Of a stretch of DNA of 57,678 nt, positions 23,364 through 32,382 are shown in pieces (within the stretch, counting starts at the first letter, position 1; each line of letters opens with the position of its first letter). The stretch covers positions 1-57,678 of the forward strand of contig DASUZK010000005.1 of assembly GCA_036376915.1 (NCBI GenBank). Direction: 5' to 3'. The translations under genes and the position numbers were made by a program. The notes below the pieces were generated by a model that did not search any database, was not told the origin of the DNA, and saw only the letters and a program-made list of their open reading frames with translations. Source of the stretch: VRUE01 sp036376915 (GTDB lineage: Bacteria; Actinomycetota; Thermoleophilia; Solirubrobacterales; 70-9).

Positions 23364-24216
23364 AGCTGGGCCGCATCTGACGCAGGCGCTTGACCCGCTC
23401 CTCGATCGGGGGGTGAGTCGAGAAGAGGCCGGCGATGCCCTTGCCGGAGAAGGGCTTGACGATGTAGAGCGGCTCCGCGGCCTGGTTGACCCGCATCGGG
23501 ATCGCCGCAGCCCCCTGCTCGAGGCGCAGCAGGGCGCTGGCGAGGGACTCCGGGTTGCCGCAGATCTCGGCCCCGCCGGCGTCGGCCGCGTACTCGCGCT
23601 GGCGAGAGATGGAGAGCTGGATGATGCTCGCCGCGATCGGCGCCAGCAGCACCAGGGCGAGCGAGGCGACGAGGCTGAGCGGCGACTCGTCGTCGCCGCC
23701 GAACCACATCAGCATGTAGGCGAGGTAGGTGATCGCGGCGCCGATCGCGGAGGCGACCGACTGGATCAGGATGTCGCGGTGCTGGATGTGAGCGAGCTCG
23801 TGGGCGAGGACGCCGCGCAGCTCGTCCTCGGAGAGGAGCTTGGTGATCCCCTGCGTGACCGCGACCGCGGAGTGCTTGGGGTTGCGCCCGGTCGCGAAGG
23901 CGTTCGGCTGCTCCTGGGGAATCATGTAGAGGCGCGGCATCGGCAGGCCGGCACGCGTCGTCAGCTCGCGAACGATCTGGTAGAGCCGCGACGCCTCGGA
24001 CTCATCGATCGGCTTGGCGCCGCTCATCTTCAGCGCCAATTTGTCGCTGAAGAAGTAGGAGCCGAGGTTGATCAGCAGCGCGATCCCGAGGAAGAGGCCT
24101 GCCGTGCTGGGCCCGCCGATCAGGGCGCCGATGACGACCAGCAGCCCGGAGAGGGATGCCAGGAGGATCGTCGTGCGCAGGGTCGCGCCCCAGGTGGACT
24201 GCTTGGTGGTGGTCAT
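23356..24216 (-). CDS. htpX: HtpX-like zinc membrane protease
   Basis: A 286-residue M48-family protease that removes damaged membrane proteins. Membrane segments lie at about residues 14-35 and 40-60 and again at about 145-165 and 180-200. The zinc motif is LAHELAHIQHRD (HExxH), with the third ligand Glu in SRQREYAADAGGAEI. NAFATGRNPKHSAVAVTQGI is a family hallmark. I chose the ATG at 24216 because GAGGAG lies 12 nt upstream and the upstream minus strand carries a CATACTT box; an ATG 15 codons earlier is less likely. The ending STHPPIEERVKRLRQM is typical. Confidence 0.93.
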   Translation of the reverse strand: MTTTKQSTWGATLRTTILLASLSGLLVVIGALIGGPSTAGLFLGIALLINLGSYFFSDKLALKMSGAKPIDESEASRLYQIVRELTTRAGLPMPRLYMIPQEQPNAFATGRNPKHSAVAVTQGITKLLSEDELRGVLAHELAHIQHRDILIQSVASAIGAAITYLAYMLMWFGGDDESPLSLVASLALVLLAPIAASIIQLSISRQREYAADAGGAEICGNPESLASALLRLEQGAAAIPMRVNQAAEPLYIVKPFSGKGIAGLFSTHPPIEERVKRLRQMRPSFS

Positions 24217-24293
24217 CGCGTGATTGCTCCTCGGGTCGGTTTGCCTCTCAAGTATGGACACGGCCCGGCGATAGGGCCATAGGGGTCAACCCC

Positions 24294-24299
24294 TATTCT
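24294..24299 (+). promoter_or_regulatory. TAnnnT -10 box of the sensor kinase gene
   Basis: TATTCT ends 6 nt before the GTG at 24306. It supports that GTG as the start over longer in-frame options. Confidence 0.5.
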
Positions 24300-24305
24300 C
24301 GCCCT

Positions 24306-25166
24306 GTGACGACCCTGATAATCGTCGTGCTGGCCGTCATTGCCGCGGCGCTCGCCGCACGATTGCTCGTCCTGCGTAGCCGGCAGGCCCCTCTCGAGCG
24401 GCTGATCGAGGAGATGGAGAAGGTCGACCTGAACCGTCCGGGGGCCGCCCTGCCGGCCTCGATAGACGGCGTCGCCGAGACCGAGGAGGTGGAGCGGATC
24501 GAGCTCGCCTTCCTGCGCATGATGCGCCGCCTCGAGGCCGAGCGTCGCAGGGCGGGATCCGCCGCACTGGAGGCGCAAGAGCAGGAGCGGGCACGTGTTG
24601 CGCGCGACCTCCACGACGAGGTCAACCAGTCCCTGACCGGGTTGCTCCTGCGGCTGGAGGCGGTGCGCGAGGCAGCGCCCCCCGAGCTGGAGCCGCAGCT
24701 GGCGGAGACGAAGGCCCTGGCCAACCAGGCAATGCGCGAGCTGCTCTCGCTGGCGCGCCAGCTGCGGCCCACCGCGCTCGACGACCTCGGCCTCGCGGCG
24801 GCGACCGCGGGACAGGTCGAGCAGCTCGCGCGCGGCGAGGTCGAGGCCGAGTTCGCGGCGGAGGGCGACTTCTCCGACCTCGCCGACGACGCCCAGCTGG
24901 TCGTCTACCGAGTCGCCCAGGAGGCCCTCTCCAACGCCGCCCGGCACAGCGGCGCCGAGCGGATCTCGGTACAGCTTCGGCGTCGCCCGGACGGCGGTGT
25001 GACGCTCGAGGTCGCCGACGACGGGCGCGGCTTCGCCTTCGACGAGTCAGAGGGCGGCCTGGGGATCGGGGGGATGCGGGAGCGGGCGCTGCTGATCGGC
25101 GGCGAGCTGACGATCGAGTCGAGACCCGAGCACGGCACCACCGTCCGCCTCACCGTATCCGGCTGA
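24306..25166 (+). CDS. NarL/DesK-type sensor histidine kinase
   Basis: A 286-residue kinase with one N-terminal membrane segment (residues 2-22, TLIIVVLAVIAAALAARLLV), a helical linker, the HisKA_3 phosphorylation motif ARDLHDEVNQSLTGLLLRLE, and an HATPase domain (VYRVAQEALSNAARHS, LEVADDGRGFAF, GIGGMRERALLIGG). This type pairs with LuxR-like regulators, and one lies about 1 kb downstream at 26151. The gene between them is on the opposite strand. There is almost no extracellular sensor region, so the signal is probably membrane-associated or internal. Confidence 0.88.
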   Translation: MTTLIIVVLAVIAAALAARLLVLRSRQAPLERLIEEMEKVDLNRPGAALPASIDGVAETEEVERIELAFLRMMRRLEAERRRAGSAALEAQEQERARVARDLHDEVNQSLTGLLLRLEAVREAAPPELEPQLAETKALANQAMRELLSLARQLRPTALDDLGLAAATAGQVEQLARGEVEAEFAAEGDFSDLADDAQLVVYRVAQEALSNAARHSGAERISVQLRRRPDGGVTLEVADDGRGFAFDESEGGLGIGGMRERALLIGGELTIESRPEHGTTVRLTVSG

Positions 25167-25194
25167 CCGCGATGCTTAGTCCGCGAGCGGCCGC

Positions 25195-26094
25195 CTACCG
25201 GTCCTTGTCGTCGAGAGCTGCGGCCAGCGCCTTCGCCACGCGACGGGGTTCGGCCTCGACCTGCCGTTCGGAGAGCGGAAGGACCCTGTAGCCGAGGCGC
25301 ATCAGCTCCATGGCCCGGCCTCGGTCGTCCTGAAACGCAGCCTTACCGCGGTGATAGATGTAGCTGTCGGTTTCGACCACGAGGCGCGCCTCTCTCCAGA
25401 GAAAATCGACGAGGTAGGGACCGATACGAACGTTGACCTCGGGCCGAGGCAGTCGGTGGTGGCGGCAGAGGCGCAGGAAGGTGTCCTCGAGGTCGCTGCG
25501 GGTTCGATCGGCTGCGTCTCGTTCGTCGATGGGCAGGCCGAGCACATTCGCCTGCCGGATCGCTCGGCGCAGCTCACGGCGAGTCGCAGTCTCCCTACCG
25601 GCTGAAATCGCCAAGCGCAGATCCGCCATCGTCCGTGCAGGCGTGGTAAGCGGGATGGCACGTAGCAGCGTCACTTGGGGGTGTGCGAGGGAGCGCGATC
25701 GGTGCACTTGAATGCCATTTCGCCTCGTCCTTCCCCCAACCCCGGGAACGATGAGGTCGACCGCATCGCCCCTATCCGGCAGGAGTCCCCAGAGAACGGC
25801 GGCGCTGCGATGACTCACCGCCCCTCCCCAATAGCCCAAGGGAGAATCCTGGCGAGCGGAGCCCCGCCCCGCCGCCAGCACGGCCGCCATGCACCGACCC
25901 TCGTGAGAAATCCCGGCATGCCCCACCGCGTAGACGCCCTGGTGAACACGGTGCAGGCGCCCAGCGAGAACACGCGCTCGAGCGGCGTCATCGCTGACTC
26001 CACAGCGGCGCAGTTGGACAATCGAAACGACACCATGTTGCCTCTTCGCGAGATCGGCGACCCACGCATCTGGTGTGGCGACTTTTCCGTCCAT
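25195..26094 (-). CDS. AbiEi-like HTH plus DUF559 endonuclease-like protein
   Basis: A 299-residue protein of a family common in actinobacteria. The N-terminal part (ADLAKRQHGVVSIVQLRRCG, GRLHRVHQGVYAVGH) is the winged-helix AbiEi-type domain. The C-terminal part (about 215-299) is DUF559/Vsr-like: PYLVDFLWREARLVVETDSY, then FQDDRGRAMELMRLGYRVL. The D-(x)n-VVETD pattern matches a PD-(D/E)xK-type nuclease core. I chose the ATG at 26094. No AbiEii toxin adjoins it. It lies in reverse between a sensor kinase and its likely regulator, which suggests later insertion. Confidence 0.78.
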   Translation of the reverse strand: MDGKVATPDAWVADLAKRQHGVVSIVQLRRCGVSDDAARARVLAGRLHRVHQGVYAVGHAGISHEGRCMAAVLAAGRGSARQDSPLGYWGGAVSHRSAAVLWGLLPDRGDAVDLIVPGVGGRTRRNGIQVHRSRSLAHPQVTLLRAIPLTTPARTMADLRLAISAGRETATRRELRRAIRQANVLGLPIDERDAADRTRSDLEDTFLRLCRHHRLPRPEVNVRIGPYLVDFLWREARLVVETDSYIYHRGKAAFQDDRGRAMELMRLGYRVLPLSERQVEAEPRRVAKALAAALDDKDR

Positions 26095-26150
26095 TTCACG
26101 GATAAGCCGCCACACCCATCGTTTCTCCCCCCTGCTGGGAGACTTGGCAC

Positions 26151-26783
26151 ATGTTGCGAGTGCTGATCGCAGACGATCACGGCATCGTCCGCTCCGGGAT
26201 CCGGTTGCTGCTGGAGCGCCAGCCGGACATCGAGGTGGTGGCGGAGGCCGCCGACGGCGCCGAGGCGCGGGACCTGGCGGTACGCGAGCGTCCCGACCTG
26301 GCGATCCTCGACGTGAAGATGCCGAAGCTGACCGGACTGCAGGCGACGCGGGAGATCAAGCTCCAGGCGCCGGACGTCTCGGTGCTGATCCTCTCCATGC
26401 ACGACGACGAGCGCTACCTCTTCGAGGCGCTCAAGGCCGGGGCCTCCGGCTATGTGCTGAAGGCGCAGGCCGACACCGACCTGCTGGCGGCGATCCGGGC
26501 GGTCGAGCGCGGCGAGCCGTTCCTCACGCCCGAGGCGCAGCGGACGCTGATCAAGGACGTGCTCGAGCGCGGCTCCAGCGGCGAGGAGGAGCTGACCCCG
26601 CGCGAGGAGGAGATCGTCAAGCTCGTCGCCGAGGCGAACACGACGAAGCAGATCGCCGAGATCCTGCACCTCTCCGAGAAGACGGTCGAGAACCACCGCG
26701 CCAACGCGATGCGAAAGCTCGGCATGCGCGACCGGGTGGAGCTGGTGCGCTACGCGATCCGCCGCGGCCTGATCGAGCCCTGA
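26151..26783 (+). CDS. NarL/LuxR-type response regulator
   Basis: A 210-residue DNA-binding regulator. The receiver domain has LIADDHGIVRSGIR, phosphoacceptor Asp in LAILDVKMPKLTG (about residue 53), the switch Ser in LILSMHDDERY, and Lys in GYVLKAQAD. The LuxR helix-turn-helix has LTPREEEIVKLVAE, TTKQIAEILHLSEKTVENHR and AMRKLGMRDRVELVRYAI. GGGAG lies upstream of the ATG. The kinase at 24306 is the likely partner. Target genes are not evident from the sequence. Confidence 0.92.
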   Translation: MLRVLIADDHGIVRSGIRLLLERQPDIEVVAEAADGAEARDLAVRERPDLAILDVKMPKLTGLQATREIKLQAPDVSVLILSMHDDERYLFEALKAGASGYVLKAQADTDLLAAIRAVERGEPFLTPEAQRTLIKDVLERGSSGEEELTPREEEIVKLVAEANTTKQIAEILHLSEKTVENHRANAMRKLGMRDRVELVRYAIRRGLIEP

Positions 26784-26818
26784 GCGCGGCGGCGCAGCGG
26801 TATAACCGACTGCTTCAG

Positions 26819-26824
26819 TAGGAT
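26819..26824 (+). promoter_or_regulatory. TAnnnT -10 box of the Rrf2 gene
   Basis: TAGGAT ends 8 nt before the ATG at 26833. It is the likely promoter of the first SUF transcript. Confidence 0.4.
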
Positions 26825-26832
26825 TTAGGTCC

Positions 26833-27309
26833 ATGTTGTTCTCGACCAAAGCCGAGTACGGCGTCCGCCTGATGGTCGAGCTGGGCCGCCAGCCCGGCTC
26901 GATGCCGATCTCGCTCAGCGCCGTCGCCGAGGCGGAGCGGCTGCCGCTCTCCTACCTCGAGCACCTGGTGGCGAAACTGCGCAAGGCGGGCCTCGTCACC
27001 TCGACCCGGGGTGCGCACGGCGGCTACCGCTTGGCCAAGCCGGCGGAGGAGATCACGATGGACGCGGTCGTCGAGGCGCTGGAAGGGCAGATCGCCCCGA
27101 TGGAGTGCTTCCACGACTCGCCCGACGGCAAAGTGCTCTGCTCCCACGAGGACGACGGCGACCGCGCCTGCGCGACCAAGCTGCTCTGGACGCGCGTGCA
27201 GGGCGGCGTCACCAAAGCCCTGTCGGGCACCACGCTTGCCGAGCTGGTGGAGTTCGCCAGCCCCGGCGCCCTCGGCGATCGTCGGGCCCCGGTCGGCACG
27301 GCAGCCTGA
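26833..27309 (+). CDS. Rrf2-family Fe-S-sensing regulator of the SUF genes
   Basis: A 158-residue Rrf2 regulator. The N-terminal winged helix has MLFSTKAEYGVRLMVELG, LPLSYLEHLVAKLRKAGLV and RGAHGGYRLAKPAEEIT. Three cysteines, MECFHDSPDGKVLC and DRACATKLLW, match the cluster ligands of IscR/NsrR-type proteins, so it probably binds an Fe-S cluster and reports cluster supply. It lies 35 bp before sufC on the same strand, the usual place for a SUF repressor. No clear operator was recognised. Confidence 0.88.
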   Translation: MLFSTKAEYGVRLMVELGRQPGSMPISLSAVAEAERLPLSYLEHLVAKLRKAGLVTSTRGAHGGYRLAKPAEEITMDAVVEALEGQIAPMECFHDSPDGKVLCSHEDDGDRACATKLLWTRVQGGVTKALSGTTLAELVEFASPGALGDRRAPVGTAA

Positions 27310-27344
27310 CGGGCAGACTTCCAAAACCCAGAAACGGAGTGAAA

Positions 27345-28115
<771 letters not shown>

Positions 28116-28125
28116 AACCGGACCG

Positions 28126-29385
28126 ATGGGGCAGACGACGACCAAGCGCTCCTCTCCCCCGTTCCCGATCGAGAAGGTCCGCGCCGCCTTCCCAGCGCTC
28201 GAGCGGGAGGTTCACGGGCGCCCGGTCGCCTACCTCGACAGCGGCGCCAGCTCCCAACGGGTGCTGGCCTCGATCCAGGCTGTCGACCGCTACGAGCGCA
28301 CCCATCACTCCAACGTCCATCGCGGCTCCCACACGCTCTCGGCCGAGGCGACGGCGGCCTACGAGGGCGCCCGGGCGACGGTCGCCGATCACCTCGGCGC
28401 CGCCGACCGGCGCGAGGTCGTCTTCGTCCGCAACGCGACCGAGGCGATCAACCTGGTGGCACGGGCCTGGGGCGACGCCAACCTCGGCGAGGGCGACCGC
28501 ATCGTGCTCACCGAGATGGAGCACCACTCCAACATCGTCCCCTGGCAGCAACTGGCGGAGCGGACGGGCGCCGAGATCGACTGGGTGCCGGTGGGCGAGG
28601 ACGGGCTGCTCGACATGAGCGCCTACGAGGCGTTGCTTGGGCGGGGGCCGAAGCTGGTCGCCGTCACACACGTCTCCAACGTGCTCGGCACCGAGACCCC
28701 GCTGGCGGAGATCTCGCGGCTAGCCCACCAGGCCGGGGCGCTGGTCCTCGCCGACGGCGCCCAGGCGGCACCGAAGCTGCCGGTCGACGTCGGCGAGCTG
28801 GGGGTCGACTTCTACGCCGTCACCGGCCACAAGCTCTACGCGCCAACCGGGATCGGGGCGCTCTGGGGCAGGCTCGACCTGCTGCGGGCGATGCCGCCCT
28901 TCCTCGGCGGCGGCTCGATGATCCGCAAGGTGACGCGCGAGAGCACCACCTACGCCAACCCTCCCGCCCGCTTCGAGGCGGGCACGCCGGCGATCGCACA
29001 GGCGATCGGAATGGCGTCGGCGCTGCGCTGGCTCGACGGCGTCGGCATGGATGCCGTGCTGGGACACGAGCGCGAGATCACGGAATACGCCCTGGAGCGC
29101 CTCGCCGAGGTGCCGGGACTGAGCATCTTCGGCCCCGCCCGCGGCCCCGGGCGAATCGGCCCGGTCTCCTTCGAGCTGGAGGGCGTCCACGCACACGACG
29201 TATCCGAGATCCTCGACCGTCATGGCGTCGCCGTGCGCGCCGGCCACCACTGCGCCCAGGTGCTGATGGACCGTCTCGGCATCGCCGCCACCGCCCGGGC
29301 CAGCTTCGGCGTCTACACCATGCCCGAGGAGATCGACCGCCTGGTCGAGGGCCTCCACGACGCCCGCAAGGTATTCGGCCTCTGA
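28126..29385 (+). CDS. sufS: SufS-type cysteine desulfurase
   Basis: A 419-residue PLP enzyme that takes sulfur from cysteine for cluster assembly. It has YLDSGASSQRVL, HHSNVHRGSHTLS, the cofactor lysine in YAVTGHKLYAPTGIGALWG and the active-site Cys in VRAGHHCAQVLMDRLG, in the order found in group II (SufS) enzymes. The ATG at 28126 follows the sufC stop by 10 nt. It normally works with SufU, whose gene lies 1.6 kb downstream beyond an inserted gene. Confidence 0.95.
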   Translation: MGQTTTKRSSPPFPIEKVRAAFPALEREVHGRPVAYLDSGASSQRVLASIQAVDRYERTHHSNVHRGSHTLSAEATAAYEGARATVADHLGAADRREVVFVRNATEAINLVARAWGDANLGEGDRIVLTEMEHHSNIVPWQQLAERTGAEIDWVPVGEDGLLDMSAYEALLGRGPKLVAVTHVSNVLGTETPLAEISRLAHQAGALVLADGAQAAPKLPVDVGELGVDFYAVTGHKLYAPTGIGALWGRLDLLRAMPPFLGGGSMIRKVTRESTTYANPPARFEAGTPAIAQAIGMASALRWLDGVGMDAVLGHEREITEYALERLAEVPGLSIFGPARGPGRIGPVSFELEGVHAHDVSEILDRHGVAVRAGHHCAQVLMDRLGIAATARASFGVYTMPEEIDRLVEGLHDARKVFGL

Positions 29386-29399
29386 GCCGAAGCCATCGC

Positions 29400-30830
29400 C
29401 TACTGACCGCGGCGAAGTCGCCAGAATCCGCGCGGGTCCTTGGAGGAGCTGCCGACATGTTCGACGAGGTCGAGGTCCCGGAGCTCCCACAGGTATTTCA
29501 ATGCCGTGGGTCTTGAAATACCGAGCAGCTCCACCGCCTGGGTCGTCGTCACACGATCACCACGACTGAGGAACTCGACGAATCGCTCCGACCCCCGCGG
29601 CAACCGCTCGAGAATGCGTCCGGCGAGCGGATCGGCCAGCAGTGCCACCTGTACAGAAGTCGAGCGCTCTGCGTACACGGGGTCGGGCAGCCCCACCCGA
29701 CTCATCTCCTCGAACATACGGTCGACCCCCTCGCCCAGCTCCCGGCCATACCCGAGGTCGCTCATCGCCCGTGCGATGCGCGGGTTGCGCGCAAATCGAC
29801 TGGAGCGGATGCTCTCCGGCCGGACCAATCCAGGCAAGCGCCCAGGGCTTTCGACCTCCAAGCGGTCGTCGAACAGCTCGATTCTCGTGTGGTCGCCACC
29901 GGCACTGTAGGAGCGGTGGGTGACGGCGTTGACGATCGCCTCCAACCAGGCAAACTCAGGAATCAGGGTGCTCTCCGAGAAACGCCCCTCTCGCTGAAGA
30001 CGCATTGCTCGCGGGAGGAGGCTCTCTATGCGCTCCCTGGCCCCCTCCACCTGATGCGGAATCGGACCCTCGAGCCTCTCGTCCTCGATGACATTGGCCC
30101 GTGCCCCGCTCTCCCTCGAGGAACCCGCGTAGCGGAGAACTCGCACCGACGCCTCCGGGAACCACCTCTGCGGCTCTCGTCCCAAGACCAGAAGGCCCGC
30201 GACGGTAAGTGTCGACGAGCCATCCGCCTCGATCGCCAGCCCCCGGGCGCGGAGGACCTGCTCTAGGCCGACCCTGGGCCTGAGCGTCCGCTCGTACGCT
30301 TCAATAAGCGACTCGTCGAGATCGTCGAGGCTCGTGCCCTTGACGGCCGAGCCGTCGAAGATCGAGTCACCCTTGTCGTAGCGCAGCTCTTGGGACTCGA
30401 TCGTGCCCAGCCTGCGGTTCTCGTCTCCAACCCGGAGGAAGGCCTCCCCCTTGGCGGTCAGATGGACCCGCTGGCTGGCCTCGATCTCGATCAGGACGAT
30501 CTCGTCCTTCTCACCCCTCGCGTTGCGGCATCGCAGGAGCTCGAATCGGTGTCGCACGGGTGGCTCAGTGAAGTCGAGGGCAGCCTGGCGCCATGCATTG
30601 AGGCGATTACTCCCTCCCACCCCCTCGACCTTGCCATCGTGGACGCCGATTACCAGCAACCCACCCTCGGCGTTCGCGAAGCCCGCGATCAGGTCGCCGA
30701 CGGTGCGGGCATGCACCCGCGCGCTGACCCTCTCGAGCCACTGATCCTCCGGTCGGCGCACCAAGAAGGCCAAGGCATCCTCTTCGGAGAGCAACTCCAG
30801 GCCGGCGATGTCCGCTTCTCGCGTCTTCAT
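29400..30830 (-). CDS. AlbA_2/Schlafen-type ATP-binding transcriptional regulator
   Basis: A 476-residue protein. The N-terminal AlbA_2/Schlafen domain reads VGDLIAGFANAEGGLLVIGV, GGSNRLNAWRQAALDFTEPP, and VHLTAKGEAFLRVGDENRRL. The middle matches the RecG-like HATPase_c_4 region (EFAWLEAIVNAVTHRSYSAG, IELFDDRLEVESPGRLP, GRELGEGVDRMFEEM). A C-terminal winged helix follows (VTTTQAVELLGISRPTALKYL). Such proteins are often called putative transcriptional regulators; some relatives belong to defence loci. It lies in reverse between sufS and sufU with an AT-rich upstream region, which suggests insertion. Confidence 0.8.
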   Translation of the reverse strand: MKTREADIAGLELLSEEDALAFLVRRPEDQWLERVSARVHARTVGDLIAGFANAEGGLLVIGVHDGKVEGVGGSNRLNAWRQAALDFTEPPVRHRFELLRCRNARGEKDEIVLIEIEASQRVHLTAKGEAFLRVGDENRRLGTIESQELRYDKGDSIFDGSAVKGTSLDDLDESLIEAYERTLRPRVGLEQVLRARGLAIEADGSSTLTVAGLLVLGREPQRWFPEASVRVLRYAGSSRESGARANVIEDERLEGPIPHQVEGARERIESLLPRAMRLQREGRFSESTLIPEFAWLEAIVNAVTHRSYSAGGDHTRIELFDDRLEVESPGRLPGLVRPESIRSSRFARNPRIARAMSDLGYGRELGEGVDRMFEEMSRVGLPDPVYAERSTSVQVALLADPLAGRILERLPRGSERFVEFLSRGDRVTTTQAVELLGISRPTALKYLWELRDLDLVEHVGSSSKDPRGFWRLRRGQ

Positions 30831-30839
30831 CGGACCTGA

Positions 30840-30845
30840 AACCTA
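30840..30845 (-). promoter_or_regulatory. TAnnnT box of the Schlafen-type gene
   Basis: On the minus strand TAGGTT ends 9 nt before the ATG at 30830. Confidence 0.35.
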
Positions 30846-30878
30846 TCAGATGCATTAAAATCTTTATTGCTCCTGTAT

Positions 30879-30892
30879 AGACAGGCTTGTCT
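30879..30892. promoter_or_regulatory. Small dyad in the divergent region
   Basis: AGACAGGCTTGTCT has 5-bp arms around 4 bases. It could be an operator for the winged-helix regulator next to it. Short arms make chance possible. Confidence 0.25.
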
Positions 30893-31003
30893 GCTGCCTT
30901 TTACCTGCTAATCGTCGGTCAGCAACTACGCACCACATTAAAAAACACAATTAATCGACGACCAAAACCAATCAAATCGCAGCGCCAAGTCGAACCGCTT
31001 CGC

Positions 31004-31009
31004 TAGCGT
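31004..31009 (+). promoter_or_regulatory. TAnnnT -10 box of sufU
   Basis: TAGCGT ends 7 nt before the GTG at 31017. It shows how sufU could be transcribed despite the inserted gene. Confidence 0.45.
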
Positions 31010-31016
31010 CTCTCAA

Positions 31017-31442
31017 GTGGACGAGCTGTACCGAGACCAGATCCTCGAGCATTACAAGCGGCCGCACAACTTCGGCCGCCTGGAGCATCCCGACCTCGAG
31101 TTCGAGGACACCAACCCGTTCTGCGGCGACGAGCAGCACGTGACGATCCGGCTCGACGAGGATGGTCGGGTAGCGGAGGTCGCCTTCGACGGCAAGGGCT
31201 GCGCGATCTCGACCGCGGCGACCTCGCTGCTCACCGACGAGCTTCTCGGCAAATCGCGCGAGGAGCTGCTGCGGCTGCCGAAGGGCTTCGTCCTCGAGCT
31301 GCTCGGGATCGAGATCTCGGCGACGCGGATGAAGTGCGCGATGCTGGGCCTGAAGGTCGTGAAGAGCGCCAGCCTCGGCCAGCCGGCCGAATGGGAGGAC
31401 GAGGGCGAGGCCGGCGACCCCTCGGAAGCGGCCGCGATCTGA
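31017..31442 (+). CDS. sufU: SufU/NifU-like sulfur transfer protein
   Basis: A 141-residue IscU-fold protein. It has LYRDQILEHYKRPHNFGRLE and the three zinc/sulfur cysteines in NPFCGDEQHV, DGKGCAISTAA and MKCAMLGLKV. In the SufU type an insertion lies between the second and third Cys (LLTDELLGKSREEL through LGIEISATR), as seen here. SufU accepts sulfur from SufS. The GTG start fits the TAGCGT box. A strong hairpin follows at 31452-31498. Confidence 0.93.
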   Translation: MDELYRDQILEHYKRPHNFGRLEHPDLEFEDTNPFCGDEQHVTIRLDEDGRVAEVAFDGKGCAISTAATSLLTDELLGKSREELLRLPKGFVLELLGIEISATRMKCAMLGLKVVKSASLGQPAEWEDEGEAGDPSEAAAI

Positions 31443-31451
31443 CCGCGCCGT

Positions 31452-31498
31452 TCCGGTGCGCCTTTACCCGTCCATACGGGGCAAAGGCGCACCGGAAG
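31452..31498. terminator. Convergent terminator hairpin
   Basis: Perfect 15-bp stem (31452-31466 with 31484-31498), with a further CCCG/CGGG pairing inside. It lies between the stops of sufU (31442) and the minus-strand VOC gene (31519) and could serve both. Confidence 0.7.
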
Positions 31499-31518
31499 CT
31501 TCTAGGCCTTTGGGGGCG

Positions 31519-32304
31519 CTACATCGCTTCGCTGAGCGCGATCACGGCGAAGCTCGCGCCGTGCGGGTCGGTGAGGATGGAGAAGCGGCCGGCGGGGACT
31601 TCCATCGGCGGGACCATGACGCTGCCGCCCCGCTCGGTTGCCTGGGCGACGGTCGCGTCGGCGTCCTCGACCGCGAAGTAGACCTGCCAGTGAGCGGGGA
31701 CCTCCTCGGGCACGCCCCGTTCGGCCATGTCGAGGATGCCGCCGACCGGGTTGCCGCCGAGGCTGATGGTGGTGTAGGTGCCCGCCTCTCCCATGTCGTT
31801 GTCTTCGAAAGACCAGTCGAAGGCCGCACCGTAGAACTCTTTGGCGCCGGCGACGTCGCGGGTGTTGAGCTCGTTCCAGGAGAGCGCGCCGGGCTCGTTG
31901 ACGAGGGCGGCGCCGTGGAACGCGTTGGGCTGCCAGATCCCGAAGACGGCTCCACTGGGATCGGAGAAGACCGCCATCGTGCCCAGGTCGAGCACTTCCA
32001 TCGGCTCGGAGATCACGCTGCCGCCCGCAGCCTTCACGGCCTCCGTGGTGGCGTTCGCGTCGGAGACCGAGACGTAGGTGGACCAGACCGTCGGCTGGCC
32101 CTCCTGCATGTGCGGCATCATGCCTCCGACCGGCTTGCCGCCCTTCATCGCCTGTCGGTAGCCGCCGGTCTGCTCGGCGGTCTCGGTCTCTGGCACCTCC
32201 CAGCCGAAAAGAGCCCCGTAGAACTCGATCGAGGCGTCCAGGTCCGGCGAGGCGTGATCCACCCAGCACGGGGTGCCTGGCTCGTAGCTCGTCCTCTCAC
32301 TCAT
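31519..32304 (-). CDS. Two-domain VOC (glyoxalase/bleomycin-resistance fold) protein
   Basis: A 261-residue protein of two tandem VOC domains. The first starts GTPCWVDHASPDLDASIEFY and the second GALSWNELNTRDVAGAKEFY. Each ends with a DP-G--F-V/I-type strand (FSDPSGAVFGIWQP and LTDPHGASFAVIAL). This layout matches hydroxylase/glyoxalase-like proteins such as the CFP32 type. The metal-binding residues are not all obvious, so activity is uncertain. The ATG at 32304 is preceded by GGAGAG. It lies in reverse inside the SUF region, between sufU and the Rieske gene. Confidence 0.85.
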   Translation of the reverse strand: MSERTSYEPGTPCWVDHASPDLDASIEFYGALFGWEVPETETAEQTGGYRQAMKGGKPVGGMMPHMQEGQPTVWSTYVSVSDANATTEAVKAAGGSVISEPMEVLDLGTMAVFSDPSGAVFGIWQPNAFHGAALVNEPGALSWNELNTRDVAGAKEFYGAAFDWSFEDNDMGEAGTYTTISLGGNPVGGILDMAERGVPEEVPAHWQVYFAVEDADATVAQATERGGSVMVPPMEVPAGRFSILTDPHGASFAVIALSEAM

Positions 32305-32382
32305 GCTGCTCTCCAATCGTCGAGGTCCGTGGTCTGCGATCCTCTCACGTCGCTAAAATCCGACAAGGACACTAGGAATAAC

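Larger units (their letters stand above)
30831..31016. other. AT-rich divergent region upstream of the Schlafen-type gene and sufU
   Basis: About 186 bases, far more AT-rich than the window. It holds the box at 30840-30845, a small dyad AGACA-n4-TGTCT at 30879-30892 and the sufU box at 31004-31009. The composition suggests it came with the inserted gene. Confidence 0.5.

Noticed and set aside
24241..24300. Hairpin AGGGGT-CAA-CCCCT as a terminator or operator
   Set aside because: It is a short stem overlapping the start region of the sensor kinase gene; chance or a minor element cannot be separated.
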